DNA from: Hominimerdicola alba 8
Lineage (GTDB): Bacteria > Bacillota > Clostridia > Oscillospirales > Ruminococcaceae
NCBI RefSeq assembly: GCF_000178155.2
Contig: NZ_ADKM02000045.1
Location: 1-40,003, forward strand
DNA: 40,003 nt
Direction of reading: 5' to 3'
A model generated the notes under the pieces. The model was not told where the DNA came from. It saw only the letters and a program-made list of their open reading frames with translations, and searched no databases. Every line of letters starts with the position of its first letter. The first letter of the stretch is position 1. The position numbers were made by a program, and so were the translations under genes. This document shows, piece by piece, positions 1-7,448 of this stretch.

Positions 1-184
1 GAGAACACGCAAGGTCACTACCGTATGCAACGACAAGAAAGAGATATGGGACGATCGTGAGGAAGCACAGGATTTCTTTCTCAGACAGATGATGACTACC
101 GACGGCGAGAAACATGAACGTGCAGAGTGTGTTTATATCCAACTGCTTCACGGGCTTGACGAGTGCAGCGATGAGGACGAATAA
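1..184 (+). CDS. Small DUF6061-like protein, 5' end outside window
   Basis: The open frame enters from the left edge (codons start at base 2) and ends with TAA at 182-184, giving 60 C-terminal residues. It is clearly homologous to the complete 69-aa gene at 14840-15049: both contain KVTTVC, then a W-D/T-D/Y stretch, and both end in HERAECVYIQL followed by HGLDECSDED. The family looks like a small acidic accessory protein (I believe DUF6061, not verified). Its function is unknown. In the second copy an ssb gene follows directly; here ssb is missing. The short downstream sequence (CGAACGGAAAT near 232) resembles the sequence after ssb in the other copy, which suggests that ssb was deleted here. 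Confidence 0.75.
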   Translation, partial: RTRKVTTVCNDKKEIWDDREEAQDFFLRQMMTTDGEKHERAECVYIQLLHGLDECSDEDE

Positions 185-296
185 TCAGCAGGGCGAGTTG
201 TTTCGGCAGCTCGCTCTTGTTATGCCTTCTGACGAACGGAAATACCCCTCAGAGCCGTCCGAGACTGCGGAGCGGAAAACTAACCGCCTGAAAAGA

Positions 297-338
297 AAAG
301 ACCTGAGAAGTGCTTGTGTGAGCAAATCTCAGGTCTTT
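297..338 (+). terminator. Hairpin terminator, probably bidirectional
   Basis: A perfect 12-bp inverted repeat (AAAGACCTGAGA / TCTCAGGTCTTT) surrounds an 18-nt loop. It follows the truncated small gene and precedes the ktr promoter, so it probably separates the two transcription units. Confidence 0.65.
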
Positions 339-469
339 GTCTGTTATTCAGTTCCAAAAGGGTATGCTGTCATTGTGGCGCGCGCCATAATGATGATATG
401 GACTTGTACGGAACGGTTTATGGTTGCGCCAATAGACTACAGTCAAGCAGCACACATCAATATTGTGCC

Positions 470-533
470 TTAACGAAATCTTAACACCGTAACCGTAATC
501 TTAACAGCACCTTAACCGCTCATGTGATATAAT
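470..533 (+). promoter_or_regulatory. ktr promoter with phased TTAAC direct repeats
   Basis: A -10 box TATAAT lies at 528-533. Directly upstream are TTAAC repeats starting at 470, 481, 501 and 512, with a weaker GTAAC near 489. The spacing of about 10-11 bp puts them on one face of the helix. No good -35 box stands 17 bp upstream of the -10, as expected for an activator-dependent promoter. OmpR/PhoB-type regulators, including Bacillus PhoP (TTAACA-type repeats about 11 bp apart), bind such arrays. The OmpR-type regulator encoded at 3861-4544 is the obvious candidate ligand, which is an inference. Confidence 0.6.
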
Positions 534-562
534 AAAGCTATCATTTGGACGAGAGGTGTACG

Positions 563-1906
563 ATGTTACATAATAATAGATTAAAAAACAGAAATCATAT
601 GACTTCATTTCAGGTCATCATTATCAGTTTCTTTTGCCTGATTCTGGTAGGTACGCTGCTTCTGATGCTGCCGATCTCATCAAGGCAGCGGTGTGTGACT
701 TCATTCCCTGATGCAATGTTCACAGCCGTTTCAGCTACCTGTGTGACAGGACTTGTTGTAAAAGATACTGCCACCTACTGGTCATTGTTCGGGCAGGCGG
801 TCATTCTGATGCTGATACAGATCGGCGGCATGGGCGTTATCACCATAGGTTTAGCTATTATCAGAGCATCAGGCAGGAAGATAGGTCTGTGGCAGCGCAG
901 TACGATGCAGGAATCCATCTCAGCACCGCAGGTAGGCGGTATCGTGAAGCTGACAGGCTTTATACTCAAAACCTCGCTCATCATAGAGCTGATCGGTGCA
1001 GCTTTGCTCGCACCTGTTTTCTGCAATGATTTTGGTATTGCAAAGGGACTATGGTATTCTTTATTTCACAGCATATCCGCTTTTTGTAACGCAGGATTTG
1101 ATCTGTTCGGAGTCAGGGAACCTTTCTCCTCTCTGACATCTTACCATAGCAATATCTATCTTAATATTATCATTATGCTGCTGATCATCACAGGCGGTAT
1201 CGGATTTCTAGTCTGGGGCGATATCGGCACACACAAGCACAGGTTCAAACGGTATTCTCTGCAAAGCAAGATCGTACTAATGACATCTGTTGTCCTGATC
1301 GTACTTCCTGCACTGTATTTCTTCTTTTATGAGTATGGCAGTGAACGGATACATGATCGGGTGATCCATTCCCTATTTCAGTCCGTTACTACCCGTACAG
1401 CCGGCTTTAACACAACCGATCTTGCCGCTATGGAGGAATCTGGCACGGCGGTAATGATAATACTTATGCTTGTCGGCGGATCGCCGGGCTCTACAGCAGG
1501 CGGCATGAAAACTGCCACTCTTGCGGTACTGTTCCTTTCTGCCATTACGGTTTTCAGCCGCAGGAACGATGTGCACTGTTTCAAAAGAAGAATATCCGAA
1601 GAAACAGTCCGCAGTGCGGGCGCTGTCCTGTTTATGTATCTTGTTTTGTTCTTCACAAGCGGTATCATTATCAGCAGGACAGAGGGACTTCCGCTTCTGA
1701 CCTGTCTGTTTGAAACAGGCTCGGCAATAGGCACAGTGGGGCTGACTCTCGGGATAACAAGCACGCTTTCGGGAATATCCCGTGCGATACTTATGGCACT
1801 TATGTTCTTTGGCAGAGTGGGCGGTCTGACGCTTATATATGCAGCTGTGCCGTCATCTGAAAGCTCAAAGATCAAGCTGCCTCTTGAAAAAATAACAGTC
1901 GGATAG
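563..1906 (+). CDS. ktrB: KtrB/TrkH-type potassium channel subunit
   Basis: The 447-aa integral membrane protein is the ion-conducting subunit of a Ktr-type K+ (or Na+-coupled K+) uptake system. It shows the TrkH/KtrB pattern of repeated membrane-pore-membrane units. Filter-like segments are visible at SATCVTGL, at FCNAGFDLF, at TTRTAGFN with the following GGSPGSTAGG, and at GSAIGTVGLT. Length is normal for KtrB. ATG 563 was chosen because GAGAGGTG (551-558) is spaced correctly for it; a TTG at 545 lies upstream of that site. The gene is 10 bp from ktrA, so the two are cotranscribed. The TTAAC-repeat promoter just upstream suggests control by a response regulator. Confidence 0.93.
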   Translation: MLHNNRLKNRNHMTSFQVIIISFFCLILVGTLLLMLPISSRQRCVTSFPDAMFTAVSATCVTGLVVKDTATYWSLFGQAVILMLIQIGGMGVITIGLAIIRASGRKIGLWQRSTMQESISAPQVGGIVKLTGFILKTSLIIELIGAALLAPVFCNDFGIAKGLWYSLFHSISAFCNAGFDLFGVREPFSSLTSYHSNIYLNIIIMLLIITGGIGFLVWGDIGTHKHRFKRYSLQSKIVLMTSVVLIVLPALYFFFYEYGSERIHDRVIHSLFQSVTTRTAGFNTTDLAAMEESGTAVMIILMLVGGSPGSTAGGMKTATLAVLFLSAITVFSRRNDVHCFKRRISEETVRSAGAVLFMYLVLFFTSGIIISRTEGLPLLTCLFETGSAIGTVGLTLGITSTLSGISRAILMALMFFGRVGGLTLIYAAVPSSESSKIKLPLEKITVG

Positions 1907-1916
1907 GAGAATGATC

Positions 1917-2561
1917 ATGACAACAGTACTGATATTGGGACTTGGCGAGTTCGGGAGCAACATCGCAAAACGAATGTCTGAATTCAAATGCGAGGTAATG
2001 GCGGTAGATATAAAAGAAGAACGTGTTGACGATATACTCCCCTTTGTGGGTAGTGCAAGGATAGGCGACAGCACAAATGAGGAATTTCTTCGTTCGCTGG
2101 GTGTGAACAGTTATGACGTGTGTATCGTAGCTCTTGGCGGGCTTTTCCAGTCATCACTTGAAACAACTAATCTTCTGAAAGAGCTGGGTGCGCCATTTGT
2201 TGTTTCGAGGGCGACAAACGATGTTCAGATGAAGTTCCTCAAAATGAGCGGAGCGGATGAGGTGGTCTATCCCGAGAAACAGACAGCCATACGCCTTGCC
2301 ACAAAGTACGCCTCCGAAAGCATACTGGATTTTATACAGCTTGACAACAACTATTCTATATATGAGATGAAAGCGCCGAAAGAATGGTTCGGCAAAACTC
2401 TCGCTCAGATCGACATACGCAAGAAATTCAAGATAAATATGCTGACGATAAAGCGTGGGAACGAAGTATTTATACCTGCTTACGATACGGTCATTCAGAA
2501 TGATGACGTGGCGTTTATCATAGGAGAGGTGCAGGATATACGCAAATGCTTCAAGGTTTGA
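1917..2561 (+). CDS. ktrA: KtrA/TrkA regulatory RCK protein
   Basis: This 214-aa cytosolic protein forms the nucleotide-binding ring that gates KtrB. The N-terminal RCK_N domain has a Rossmann motif (GLGEFGSN, about residues 7-14) and an acidic VDIKEERVD stretch after the second strand. A C-terminal RCK_C domain covers roughly residues 135-214. Length is typical for KtrA. Two ATGs (1911, 1917) are in frame; TAGGAGA at 1904-1910 abuts the first and is correctly spaced for the second, so 1917 is preferred. The stop codon lies exactly at the left edge of a MITE-like element, which may have shaped the 3' end of the gene. Confidence 0.92.
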   Translation: MTTVLILGLGEFGSNIAKRMSEFKCEVMAVDIKEERVDDILPFVGSARIGDSTNEEFLRSLGVNSYDVCIVALGGLFQSSLETTNLLKELGAPFVVSRATNDVQMKFLKMSGADEVVYPEKQTAIRLATKYASESILDFIQLDNNYSIYEMKAPKEWFGKTLAQIDIRKKFKINMLTIKRGNEVFIPAYDTVIQNDDVAFIIGEVQDIRKCFKV

Positions 2562-2723
2562 GAACCTGTCTTCACAAGACTCTGTACGTGTCTTTTCAAC
2601 GATATTCAGTCGCTTTCTGCGTTGAAAAACCTTGCAGTGCGACAGCACAACTGCGGTTTTTCGCCTTGAAATCGACTAAATCTCGCTGAAAATCCACGCA
2701 CATTTCTTGTGAAGACAGGTTCT
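2561..2723. mobile_element. MITE-like element, 163 bp, 19-bp perfect inverted ends
   Basis: The two ends are perfect 19-bp inverted repeats (AGAACCTGTCTTCACAAGA at 2561-2579 and its complement at 2705-2723). No coding frame of substance lies inside. A TGA trinucleotide borders both ends, which could be a 3-bp target duplication of the TNA type made by part of the IS5 family. The element sits between ktrA and the sensor kinase and overlaps the ktrA stop codon. It could alter termination or mRNA stability within the operon. Confidence 0.75.
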
Positions 2724-2773
2724 GATATTGACTATCGTAATATTTTGTGATAAGATTATTCAGGGGTGTTTGT

Positions 2774-3868
2774 TTGAATAATGCAAAGCTCTTTTTTAAA
2801 GACCTTTCCGTGTGTCTTGTGGTGCTGACCGCTGCAACCCTTGCCGGGTATGCTTTCAAAGCCTTTCATCTTGCCGACGCGGATATCATTATGCTGTATA
2901 TCATCGCTGTACTTGTGATATCCATTTTCACGTCTAAGATACAGTTTTGTCTGATCTCATCGGTAGTGGGCGTTGTGCTTTTTAACTACTTCTTCACCTA
3001 TCCTGAGTTTTCTCTTTCAGCTCACGATGCAGGCTATCCTGTCACATTTGTTACGATGTTTATTACAGCATTTATTGCAGGAACGCTTGCAAACAAGCTG
3101 AAACGCAATATCCTTATAGCCGAGCAGAATGCCCGTGAAAAGGAAGAAGCGGCACTGCTTGCACAGAATGAACAGTTAAGGGCAAATATGCTCCGCTCAA
3201 TATCCCATGACCTCAGAACACCGCTTACTTCCATATCGGGAAATGCAAGCACGCTCATTTCGGGCGGCGATACGCTTGATGAATCAGCACGTCAGCAGAT
3301 ATACACGGATATTTATTCCGAATCTATGTGGCTTATCGGAATGGTGGAAAATCTCTTATATGCCACACGAATTGAGGACGGCAGAATGCAGCTCAATATC
3401 TCGGTAGAGATACTTGATGACATCGTGCAGGAGGCTGTCAGACACACCGAACGCACTCACTCAAAGCGAAATATCATAGTAGATATGCTTGACGAGATAA
3501 TCCCTGTCATGGCAGATGCGAACCTTATCGTTCAGGTCATAGTCAATCTTATGGATAATGCAGTCAAGTACAGTGATGAAAATTCTGATGTTACCGTTAC
3601 TGTGCGCCGTGAAAATGCGTATGCAGTGATATCCGTGTCCGATCACGGCACAGGTATCTCCGATGAAGAAAAGGAAAAGGTATTTGATATGTTCTATACG
3701 GGCGGAAGCCGTTCCTCAGACAGCAGAAGAAGTCTGGGGCTGGGACTTGCACTGTGCAGGTCAATTATTACTTCACACGGCGGTACTATATCTGTCAGCG
3801 ACAACATACCAAACGGTACGATCGTCAGTTTTACTCTGCCGATAGGAGAGGTCGATCTGAATGAATGA
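2774..3868 (+). CDS. KdpD-like sensor histidine kinase without the N-terminal KdpD/Usp domains
   Basis: The 364-aa membrane kinase has about four N-terminal transmembrane segments in the DUF4118 arrangement of KdpD (HLADADIIMLY, then FNYFFTYP), a short coiled linker (EQNAREKEEAALLAQNEQLRA), a HisKA box with the phospho-acceptor His in SISHDLRTPL, and a HATPase domain with N, G1 and G2 boxes (NLMDNAVKYS, DHGTGIS, GLGLALC). Full KdpD carries extra K+-sensing N-terminal domains that are absent here. No ATG fits. A TTG at 2774 has AGGGGTG (2762-2768) 5 bp upstream; GTG 2747 is an alternative. It overlaps the next gene by 8 bp. Kinase and regulator probably control the ktr genes. Confidence 0.88.
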   Translation: MNNAKLFFKDLSVCLVVLTAATLAGYAFKAFHLADADIIMLYIIAVLVISIFTSKIQFCLISSVVGVVLFNYFFTYPEFSLSAHDAGYPVTFVTMFITAFIAGTLANKLKRNILIAEQNAREKEEAALLAQNEQLRANMLRSISHDLRTPLTSISGNASTLISGGDTLDESARQQIYTDIYSESMWLIGMVENLLYATRIEDGRMQLNISVEILDDIVQEAVRHTERTHSKRNIIVDMLDEIIPVMADANLIVQVIVNLMDNAVKYSDENSDVTVTVRRENAYAVISVSDHGTGISDEEKEKVFDMFYTGGSRSSDSRRSLGLGLALCRSIITSHGGTISVSDNIPNGTIVSFTLPIGEVDLNE

Positions 3869-4544
3869 ATATCTTGTTCTGGTGGTGGAGGATGACAAGC
3901 CTATCAGAAATCTTATAACAACCACTCTTAAAATGAATGATTATCGCTTTATCACCGCCGTCAGGGGCAGAGAAGCGGTCATGCTCAGCGCTTCGCATAA
4001 ACCTGACATCATCATACTTGACCTTGGACTGCCCGACATTGATGGCGTTGAGGTCATAGAGCATATACGCACTTGGAGCGATGTTCCTATCATCATAGTC
4101 AGTGCAAGGAGTGAGGACAGGGATAAGATAACAGCACTTGACAAAGGTGCAGATGATTACCTGACAAAACCTTTCTCTGTCGATGAGCTTCTCGCAAGGC
4201 TCAGGGTGATACAAAGGCGGCTTATGAAGTCCGAAAATATCTCGGTCACGGAGTTTGTCAACGGCAGATTGCGGATAGACTATGCTTCGGGCTGTGTTCA
4301 CCTTGATGATGAAGAACTTCACCTGACACCGATAGAATACAAGCTGCTTTGCCTGCTTGCAAAGAATGTCGGCAAGGTGCTGACACATAAGTACATTATC
4401 CAAAGTGTATGGGGAACTCCTGCGGATAACAGCGAAGCCTCCCTGCGTGTATTCATGGCTACCCTGCGAAAAAAGCTGAGTGACAGCAGTCAGGCGCTGA
4501 TACAGACACATATCGGCATTGGGTATCGTATGATGAAATTATAG
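3861..4544 (+). CDS. KdpE-like OmpR-family response regulator
   Basis: This 227-aa regulator has an N-terminal receiver domain with acidic residues E10-D12, phospho-acceptor D54 in ILDLGLPD, and the conserved Lys in LTKPFS. A C-terminal winged-helix OmpR/PhoB DNA-binding domain follows (from about residue 130; LTPIEYKLLCLLAKNVGKV). It overlaps the 3' end of the kinase gene, so the pair is translationally coupled. Sequence and gene order resemble KdpE, but no kdpFABC genes are present here. The TTAAC repeats before ktrB are the likely target (inference). Confidence 0.92.
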   Translation: MNEYLVLVVEDDKPIRNLITTTLKMNDYRFITAVRGREAVMLSASHKPDIIILDLGLPDIDGVEVIEHIRTWSDVPIIIVSARSEDRDKITALDKGADDYLTKPFSVDELLARLRVIQRRLMKSENISVTEFVNGRLRIDYASGCVHLDDEELHLTPIEYKLLCLLAKNVGKVLTHKYIIQSVWGTPADNSEASLRVFMATLRKKLSDSSQALIQTHIGIGYRMMKL

Positions 4545-4632
4545 CTTTAGGGAGCAGTACAAAGCAGACACTTTATTTGATGATCTGTATTGCCTTCAAT
4601 GGCTGCAAAAACAATTGAACTTATTTTTTCTA

Positions 4633-4684
4633 AAGGAAATAAGGGCAATGCCTTCCACTCACGGAGGACATTGCCCTTTTCCTT
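4633..4684. terminator. Bidirectional terminator between convergent genes
   Basis: A long hairpin (AAGG...AAGGGCAATG pairing with CATTGCCCTT...CCTT) lies between the regulator gene and the convergent 76-aa gene. T-rich sequence follows on both strands. Confidence 0.75.
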
Positions 4685-4698
4685 ATGCTGTGATTATA

Positions 4699-4929
4699 TT
4701 AGTCCTGAATCTCCTGCATCATAGTTGCACCGTCCTTGAAGCCGACCTTATAAGCAGCTCCCATCTCAGCGGCGGCGGTATCGCTCACGCAGTCCAGTAT
4801 CTTGTGGAATACATCGATCTGCTCCTCGTTCAGTGAATTTTCAAAGGGGATACAGAGCTTGTTAAAGTCGTCAGAGAACTCAGCGGAGTGGATTTCACCC
4901 TGTCTGTAACCCAACATCGCATCGATCAT
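4699..4929 (-). CDS. Small acidic hypothetical protein (possibly DUF6809-like)
   Basis: This 76-aa protein is not confidently recognised. It is helical and acidic, with a C-terminal YKVGFKDGATMMQEI segment that resembles the end of small Clostridial DUF6809-type proteins; this is from memory and unverified. A good ribosome site (AAAGGA) precedes ATG 4929 on the minus strand. It stands alone between the ktr terminator and a degraded SLOG-domain fragment, at the left edge of the accessory island. Confidence 0.6.
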   Translation of the reverse strand: MIDAMLGYRQGEIHSAEFSDDFNKLCIPFENSLNEEQIDVFHKILDCVSDTAAAEMGAAYKVGFKDGATMMQEIQD

Positions 4930-5042
4930 TTGTATCTGTCCTTTCGGTTTTTATCGTAAAACCAACTGTCCGAACATAACCAAAATAATCGTTGTTAAGG
5001 TGTTGCCTACGGACCGCTTGTGGCAATACCCATTTCACGCTC

Positions 5043-5284
5043 GTCCTGCCATACATGAAAGCAGAGTACCGTGACAACGAAAAGGAGTACCTTGAGTCGA
5101 GGTGTGTGCAGAATCGTCCGAAGCACACCCAAAGTCCGCTATCCAAGTACGCAACCGCAGTATGATAGACCGAGCAGACCTTGTGGTATGCTGTATACAG
5201 CATAAAAGCGGAGGAGCTTATGCCACGATACGCTATGCAGAGAAACAGGGCAAGAAGATAGTGAACCTCGCAGATGAAAACTGA
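5043..5284 (+). pseudogene. C-terminal fragment of a DUF1273/YpsA-like SLOG protein, frameshifted
   Basis: Two adjacent frames together reproduce the end of a DUF1273-type SLOG (nucleotide-sugar-binding) protein: LPYMKAEYRDNEKEYLESR from 5046, then after a frame change near 5100 HPKSAIQVRNRSMIDRADL, VVCCIQHKSGGAYATIRYAE and QGKKIVNL to the TGA at 5282-5284. The N-terminal half is missing. Such genes are often found next to mobile elements and phages. No upstream start or ribosome site fits, so I read it as a remnant. Confidence 0.7.
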
Positions 5285-5397
5285 ATAGGCATCTGAAAAG
5301 AAAAATAGGACGATACCTTTGAGCTATTAGGTATCACCCTTATTCGTTATTATAATGATTGTTCTTGTCGGTAGGTACTGTGTGGGTTTTCGTGTTA

Positions 5398-5490
5398 CTA
5401 TTTGGAACGGGGATAGTTATCGTCTTTCCCCATAGAAATACGACACTCCCAACGTCCGTCCCTGCGTTTGTATACTGTTCCTTTGCTCAT
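5398..5490 (-). CDS. 30-aa ORF resembling the N-terminus of a tyrosine integrase
   Basis: A strong ribosome site (GGAGGT 7 bp before the ATG, minus strand) precedes a 30-residue frame starting MSKGTVYKRRDGRWECRI. This matches the arm-DNA-binding (AP2-like) start of Tn916-type integrases, but the frame stops after DDNYPRSK. It is either a truncated integrase start or a small independent protein. Confidence 0.5.
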   Translation of the reverse strand: MSKGTVYKRRDGRWECRISMGKDDNYPRSK

Positions 5491-5555
5491 AATAATACCT
5501 CCGATATAGTCTTTATGATTATTCTACCAAACTGACAAAATCGCTTGATCTTTCC

Positions 5556-5584
5556 TTGACATACGGAGGGATTTTTGGTATAAT
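5556..5584 (+). promoter_or_regulatory. Consensus promoter with no gene downstream
   Basis: TTGACA at 5556-5561, a 17-bp spacer and TATAAT at 5579-5584. No coding frame follows before the hairpin terminator at 5754-5800. Confidence 0.7.
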
Positions 5585-5590
5585 TTATAA

Positions 5591-5800
5591 TATATAGTTA
5601 TATCCGGTTACGGCATTTTTGCCCGTATCGTCAAATCAATAATTTTGCGAAAAGATAGGATCAGTTTTGGCTTGATTTCTGCTTTCATGTTTTTTTAAAG
5701 CTATCTTGTTGTTTTTATCGAAGATATTGAAACTTACTATTGCATACAAGAATAAAAGAGTATCAGTCTCCCGTATTATAGGAGATTGATACTCTTTTTA
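5591..5800 (+). ncRNA. Putative orphan transcript (about 210 nt)
   Basis: The stretch between a consensus promoter and a strong intrinsic terminator has no convincing frame. It may be a small RNA, or a leader left behind when its gene was replaced. The 3' terminator is shared with the convergent truncated recombinase gene. I do not recognise an RNA family. Confidence 0.3.
5754..5800. terminator. Strong bidirectional terminator
   Basis: An 18-bp stem with one or two non-Watson-Crick pairs (AAAAGAGTATCAGTCTCC / GGAGATTGATACTCTTTT) and a 9-nt loop. T-runs follow on both strands. It serves the truncated recombinase gene on the minus strand and the orphan promoter on the plus strand. Confidence 0.8.
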
Positions 5801-5838
5801 GTTGTTATTTTGTTTTGGCGGTAAAGGTCACTTATGGG

Positions 5839-6249
<411 letters not shown>

Positions 6250-6288
6250 TTACCTCTCTTTCCGACAGATACAGCAAGCTATGTTATC

Positions 6289-6317
6289 ATTATAGCGCAA
6301 TATACTGTCAATGGCAA
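6289..6317 (-). promoter_or_regulatory. Promoter of the truncated recombinase
   Basis: On the minus strand TTGCCA (6312-6317), a 17-bp spacer and TATAAT (6289-6294). TTGCGC immediately precedes the -10 box, a feature shared with two other promoters in the island. Confidence 0.65.
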
Positions 6318-6335
6318 TGCGCTGAAATGACGATT

Positions 6336-6515
6336 TTACACAGCCTGCTTCTCAGGTTCTTGTCCGGATTCACCGAGCATTTCTTCACACTCACGATTAA
6401 TCAGCCTTTGCAGGATATCCGTGAGGTGTTCCTTTGAAGCAGGGTTGAATACTAACGTCACGATGTAAGTTGTTCGTCCGATCTTGTACTCGGACACATT
6501 GTTTTCTTTGTTCAT
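6336..6515 (-). CDS. tnpW: TnpW-like transposon protein
   Basis: This 59-aa protein carries the pattern of transposon-encoded TnpW proteins of Tn4451-type elements: EYKIGRTTYIVTLVF followed by LTDILQRLINRE. Its exact role in transposition is unknown. I chose ATG 6515, with GGAAAG upstream, because it gives the usual length of about 60 aa. An in-frame ATG at 6581 would add 22 residues rich in Lys and Arg. It lies upstream of, and in the same orientation as, the truncated serine recombinase, as expected for an element of this class. Confidence 0.65.
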   Translation of the reverse strand: MNKENNVSEYKIGRTTYIVTLVFNPASKEHLTDILQRLINRECEEMLGESGQEPEKQAV

Positions 6516-6664
6516 AGCGATCTTTCCAGCCTTGAAATTCAAGGCGTGCTTTCTTATCTCTCTACGCATTGGTGAGGGCATCGCTTTCTTTCTCTTACCC
6601 TCTACGCAGCCGCAAGGTCAGTATTTCTTCCTTTCGACCGACCGAGTATTTTGCGACTATGAAT

Positions 6665-6694
6665 ATTATAGCGCGCAATGAAGCCCATTGTCCA
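6665..6694 (-). promoter_or_regulatory. Promoter upstream of tnpW-like gene
   Basis: On the minus strand TGGACA (6689-6694), an 18-bp spacer and TATAAT (6665-6670). The bases just before the -10 box are CATTGCGCGC, as in the recombinase promoter at 7376-7404. Confidence 0.55.
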
Positions 6695-6729
6695 GCCGCA
6701 TTGCGCACGAACTTTGGAATGATTTTCAG

Positions 6730-6745
6730 TTTTCCCCAGTGCAAT
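6730..6745. repeat. Left copy of a 16-bp inverted repeat bounding about 8 kb
   Basis: TTTTCCCCAGTGCAAT at 6730-6745 is the exact complement of ATTGCACTGGGGAAAA at 14712-14727. The pair encloses the HEPN remnants, the recombinase, the oriT/MobC region and the 215/975-aa operon. It may mark the ends of one mobile unit or two copies of a regulatory element. Confidence 0.5.
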
Positions 6746-6803
6746 TTATACTGGTAATATGAAAAGCACCAAACTCCTGAATCGATTTAGTTATTCTGAT
6801 AAT

Positions 6804-6851
6804 AACAAAAACTACCACCTATGGGTATAATAAATTCCATAGGTGGTAGTT
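6804..6851 (-). terminator. Terminator of the HEPN gene remnant
   Basis: A perfect 15-bp stem (AACTACCACCTATGG and its complement) with a 12-nt loop, ending in TTTTTG on the minus strand. It lies 5 bp beyond the stop codon of the HEPN fragment. Confidence 0.8.
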
Positions 6852-6856
6852 AAATA

Positions 6857-7348
6857 CTAAGATTCCTGATTATTAGAATCAAGAGTTTCCATTGCTTTGT
6901 TAAATAAATCATGATGATGAAACAGGGATGAACTTATAATCAGTTTTATATCTGCAGGAGAAATTCCAGCTCTATCAAGCATTTGTGCATATATTATCAC
7001 TTCAAAAAGATTTATTAACTGACAATCTTCAAGCGAAAGAGCCGAATGCTCTCCTCCATGAACGATTGTTCCACGCATTTCCGTCAATTTCTTAGCAATA
7101 TCATTTATTTGTTTTTCTGTCAGCATCTTAACTGATCTGTATTTTTTATGCCTATATAATATGTCAGGAAGCAATTCTTCTATTGAAGAAGAAAGAATAC
7201 TATAAGCATTTACAATTTTAGCTTTCTGACCAAATTGTGTTCCAAGTTGAAGGATTCTTTGCCTGGAATTCTCTATAAATTGTTTTTCATCATTCCTCTT
7301 TTGAACGGGCTTTTTCCGAAGTAATGGCTCTGCACCGCAGACCTCAGA
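6857..7348 (-). pseudogene. C-terminal HEPN domain of an ApeA-like defence protein, 5' truncated
   Basis: The open frame runs on the minus strand from just after an in-frame TAG (7349-7351) to the TAG at 6857. It has no ATG or GTG start and no ribosome site. It is helical, and the motif RGTIVHGG gives the R-x4-H signature of HEPN ribonucleases, followed by a second long helical pair (LINLFEVIIYAQMLDRAGIS). The arrangement resembles the HEPN end of ApeA-like abortive-infection proteins. A natural terminator follows. The missing N-terminal sensor part may be the frame at 9308-9967, which lies in the opposite orientation. The start at 7174 (TTG) is unlikely to be real. Confidence 0.6.
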
Positions 7349-7375
7349 CTACCTGAAAAAATTTCCGAAAGGTAC

Positions 7376-7404
7376 TTGCTTTTTTCGGCATTGCGCGCTA
7401 TACT
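7376..7404 (+). promoter_or_regulatory. Promoter of the intact serine recombinase
   Basis: TTGCTT (7376-7381), a 17-bp spacer and TATACT (7399-7404). The -10 box lies inside the dyad GCTATACTTATAGC and is preceded by CATTGCGC, so a repressor could bind over it. Confidence 0.7.
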
Positions 7405-7448
7405 TATAGCAATGTTGAATTAGGCTGCTTTGGAAGAAAGGAGTAGTA

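Noticed and set aside
376-387. Perfect palindrome TGGCGCGCGCCA
   Set aside because: A 12-bp GC palindrome in a non-coding gap could be an operator, but no second copy or promoter relation was seen.
114-473. 119-codon plus-strand frame after the first small gene
   Set aside because: It starts inside the DUF6061-like gene in another frame, runs through a terminator hairpin, has no ribosome site and an improbable composition.
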